Shown: piece after piece, positions 61,758 to 64,000 of the stretch
Numbering within the stretch: the first letter of the stretch is position 1
Layout of the letters: each line of letters opens with the position of its first letter
Source of the DNA: Rathayibacter sp. VKM Ac-2754
GTDB taxonomy: Bacteria; Actinomycetota; Actinomycetes; Actinomycetales; Microbacteriaceae
Reading direction: 5' to 3'
DNA: 64,000 nt
NCBI RefSeq assembly: GCF_009807095.1
Contig: NZ_WUCC01000004.1
Coordinates: 248,001 to 312,000, forward strand
Notes under the pieces: generated by a model
What the model saw: only the letters and a program-made list of their open reading frames with translations
What the model was told of the DNA's origin: nothing
Database searches by the model: none
Position numbers and translations under genes: made by a program

Positions 61758-64000
61758 ATGCCCACCACCTCCAGGCGCGCGCCCCTGCGCGCCGTCCTCG
61801 CCGCCCTCGGGATCGGGGCGGTGCTCGCCTCGGGTCTCGTCGCGCCCGCCGCCACCGCCGCCGAGGCGCAGATCCCGTCCTCCGGACTCCTCGCCGACTA
61901 CCGCTTCACGCAGACCACCGGCGCGAGTGTCCCGAACACCGCGGGAGGCGCCGTGGGACCCGCCCGTGTCGTGAACGGGACCGACGCGCTCTGGACCGGC
62001 ACGTCGCTCCGTCTCACCGGCGGCGCCAAGACGAGCGCCGCACCCTGGGTCGAGCTGCCGGACGACCTGCTGAAGGGGAAGTCCTCGGCGACGGTCACCG
62101 TCGAGACGCGGGCCGACGCGTCGATGCTCTCGACCTTCCACTTCCTCTGGAACCTCGGCAGCGACAGCACCTCGCAGTACTGGTTCGCGTCGGTGCGCGA
62201 CAGGGTGCGCACCGCGATCACGACCGGCGGAGGCGGCGCCGAGATCAACGCGCGCAGTGCCTCCGGCATCGCGGCCGACCGCTGGTACAGCCTCACCTCG
62301 GTGATCGACGGCCCGGCCGGCACGATCTCGTTCTTCGTCGACGGCGTGCGCGTCGCGTCGGCGCCGACCGCGCTGCGCCCCTCCTCCGTGACCGACCAGT
62401 CGCTGAACACGATCGGCCGCGCGCCCTACCCCGACCCGTTCTACAAGGGGGAGGTCTCGGCGTTCCGCGTGTACGACCGGGCGCTGAGCGCCCAGGAGAT
62501 CGTCGACGTCTCGACCGTGGACGCGAAGCCCCACGCGGCGACCTTCGCGCCGCTCGTCGCAGGGGTGCTCGACTCCGTCGCGGTTCCGGTGACAGTCGAC
62601 GACTCGACCACGACCCTGCCTGACTACGGTGGAGCCGTGACCTGGGCCTCGAGCGACCCGGCCCTCCGCGTGACCGACGGCCGGACCCTTCAGGCGGACC
62701 GGCCCGCCGCGGGACAGGCCGCCCGGGCCTCGACGCTCACCGCCACCGCCTCGATCCGCGGAGTCGCGCAGACCCGGCAGATCGCCGTGACGGTCGAGCC
62801 GCAGGTCGGCGTCGACACCCCCTACGGCTATCTCATGGTGCACTTCATCGAGGATGCGGCGGGCTACGCCGAGAAGATCTACCTCGACGTCTCCCGCGGC
62901 GACGACCCCGAGAAGTGGGACCCGCTGAACGGCGGGAAGCCGATCCTCGCCTCCGACCTCGGCACGACCGGCGTGCGCGACCCGTACCTCACCTTCAACC
63001 CCGAGACGAAGAAGTACTACATCATCGCCACCGATCTGCGGGTCTTCGGCGGCGACCAGGGCTCGGGCTCGTGCACCACGTGGTGCTACTGGACCACGCA
63101 GGGCAGCACGAGGATGAACGTCTGGGAGTCGACCGACCTGGTGTCGTGGAGCGACCTGCGCCAGTTCGACGTGGCGCTCGACGGCGCGGGCGCGAAGGCG
63201 CTCGAGGCCGGCATGATGTGGGCGCCCGAGGCGACCTGGGTGCCCGACTACTACGCGGCGGGCAGGGGCGCGTTCGTCGTCTACTGGTCCTCCACCGTCT
63301 ACGGCAGCGCCGCGCACACGCCGGGCACCGGCTCGTCGCGCGTTCTCTGGGGCGTGACCACCGACTTCACCCAGGCGACGTACTCGTACGGGGGCACGTT
63401 CATCGACACCGGGGCGGATGTCATCGACACGACCCTCATCCAGGACGACGGCACGACCTACCGGATCTCGAAGGACAACGGCACCGGCCGCGGCATCTAC
63501 ATGGAGTCGACGACGGCTCCGAAGTGGTGGCTGCCGGCGACGACGTGGACGCCGCTGCAGGACCGCATCGGCGCGGTCTGGGCGGGTGGGAACGCCGGGG
63601 GAGTGGAAGGGCCGGCCGTGTTCAAGGATCACGACACCGACCGCTGGTACCTCTACGTCGACGTGATCCCCTCCACCGGCTACCGGCCGATGGTGACCAC
63701 CGACCTCGACGCGGGCTGGACGCAGCTGAACGACCCCGGCTTCTCGATGGCGCCGTCGACCAAGCACGGCGGCATCGTCTCGCTCACCGCGGGACAGTAC
63801 GCCGAGGTCCGCGCGGCCGATGCGGCCTCGGCGGTGCGGTCCGACCTCGGCGAGGTCGGCTCCGTCGCGGAGCTGCCCGCCCGCGCCGACGTGGTGCTCG
63901 CCTACGGGCGCGGCACGGCCTCGCAGCCGGTGACGTGGGACGTCTCGACGGTGGGCACGGCTCCCGGCCGCTACGCGGTGAGCGGAGTCGTGCGGACTCT
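61758..64000 (+). CDS. secreted LamG-Ig-GH43 protein, C-terminus beyond the window
   Basis: 747 residues visible; GAAGGAG 6 bases before the ATG. Signal peptide about 1-35 (RAVLAALGIGAVLASGLVAP). LamG domain about 40-255 (GLLADYRFTQTTGASVPNTA, FYKGEVSAFRVYDRALSAQE); Ig-like domain about 265-350 (VTWASSDPALRVTDGRTLQA); GH43 about 355-690 with acids in GVRDPYLTF, VIDTTLIQDDG and GVEGPAVFKD and MMWAPEATWVPDYYAA; another Ig-like domain begins at about 705 (YGRGTASQPVTWDVSTVGTA). Same layout as the gene at 56206. No TGTTACCGTGAACA site precedes it, so it may be read through from the gene upstream. Confidence 0.9.
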   Translation, partial: MPTTSRRAPLRAVLAALGIGAVLASGLVAPAATAAEAQIPSSGLLADYRFTQTTGASVPNTAGGAVGPARVVNGTDALWTGTSLRLTGGAKTSAAPWVELPDDLLKGKSSATVTVETRADASMLSTFHFLWNLGSDSTSQYWFASVRDRVRTAITTGGGGAEINARSASGIAADRWYSLTSVIDGPAGTISFFVDGVRVASAPTALRPSSVTDQSLNTIGRAPYPDPFYKGEVSAFRVYDRALSAQEIVDVSTVDAKPHAATFAPLVAGVLDSVAVPVTVDDSTTTLPDYGGAVTWASSDPALRVTDGRTLQADRPAAGQAARASTLTATASIRGVAQTRQIAVTVEPQVGVDTPYGYLMVHFIEDAAGYAEKIYLDVSRGDDPEKWDPLNGGKPILASDLGTTGVRDPYLTFNPETKKYYIIATDLRVFGGDQGSGSCTTWCYWTTQGSTRMNVWESTDLVSWSDLRQFDVALDGAGAKALEAGMMWAPEATWVPDYYAAGRGAFVVYWSSTVYGSAAHTPGTGSSRVLWGVTTDFTQATYSYGGTFIDTGADVIDTTLIQDDGTTYRISKDNGTGRGIYMESTTAPKWWLPATTWTPLQDRIGAVWAGGNAGGVEGPAVFKDHDTDRWYLYVDVIPSTGYRPMVTTDLDAGWTQLNDPGFSMAPSTKHGGIVSLTAGQYAEVRAADAASAVRSDLGEVGSVAELPARADVVLAYGRGTASQPVTWDVSTVGTAPGRYAVSGVVRT

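Overview
The window is GC-rich throughout, with strong codon bias, secreted plant-polysaccharide enzymes, an LAXTG-type wall anchor and GTG/ATGA-coupled starts. This fits an actinobacterium of the Microbacteriaceae (Rathayibacter/Curtobacterium/Clavibacter-like), probably plant-associated. The genus is inferred, not shown. I see no rRNA, tRNA, CRISPR array, phage module or intact insertion sequence.

Left part (1-9.9 kb): an RbsD/FucU-type mutarotase (cut by the window edge) is divergent from a four-gene monosaccharide ABC operon (DUF2291 lipoprotein, double ATPase, permease, binding protein). Next come an AraC-type regulator, a zinc-ribbon gene with a kinase remnant, and an unusual regulator that fuses a histidine-kinase-like ATPase to a LuxR output domain. 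The last of these is divergent from hxlB-hxlA, the two core enzymes of the ribulose monophosphate pathway. A GntR/UTRA regulator closes the block.

Middle-left (10-26 kb): a NitT/TauT/SsuABC-type transporter leads straight into a bacterial-luciferase-like flavin monooxygenase and an MFS exporter; a second monooxygenase lies at 18.4-19.8 kb. Between them are an APC amino-acid permease, a guanidine-III riboswitch controlling an SMR guanidinium exporter, and osmC behind two identical palindromes. A Fic protein gene lies behind two tandem 32-bp inverted repeats. A deacetylase, an NADPH/F420-type oxidoreductase, a HTH-nucleotidyltransferase pair resembling a toxin-antitoxin module, and a lipoprotein follow.

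Right part (26-64 kb): this is mainly a pectin/arabinan degradation region. It holds a GH105 unsaturated rhamnogalacturonyl hydrolase, a WxL-like surface pair, four secreted GH43 proteins (one with two GH43 modules, one running off the window), a wall-anchored PL11 rhamnogalacturonan lyase, a YtfQRT-YjfF-type furanose transporter, an orphan second YtfR-like ATPase and a LacI regulator. Copies of one 14-bp operator, TGTTACCGTGAACA or close variants, sit upstream of three GH43 genes and the transporter. They tie these genes into one apparent regulon, for which the LacI protein is the obvious candidate regulator. Inside this region is an independent catabolic block at 40.3-49.5 kb (amidohydrolase, dipeptide/opine-type ABC transporter, ornithine-cyclodeaminase-like enzyme, FadR-type GntR).

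Two repeat families decorate the spacers. One is an exactly 81-bp nested palindrome with invariant internal geometry (three copies, 5-21 kb). The other is a family of inverted-repeat units built on GATCTCGATACGCC...GGCTACTCGATCAGC, which cluster between 49 and 62 kb next to remnants and orphan genes. Gene remnants include a kinase C-terminus, a YoeB toxin tail and a DUF1016/YhcG fragment.
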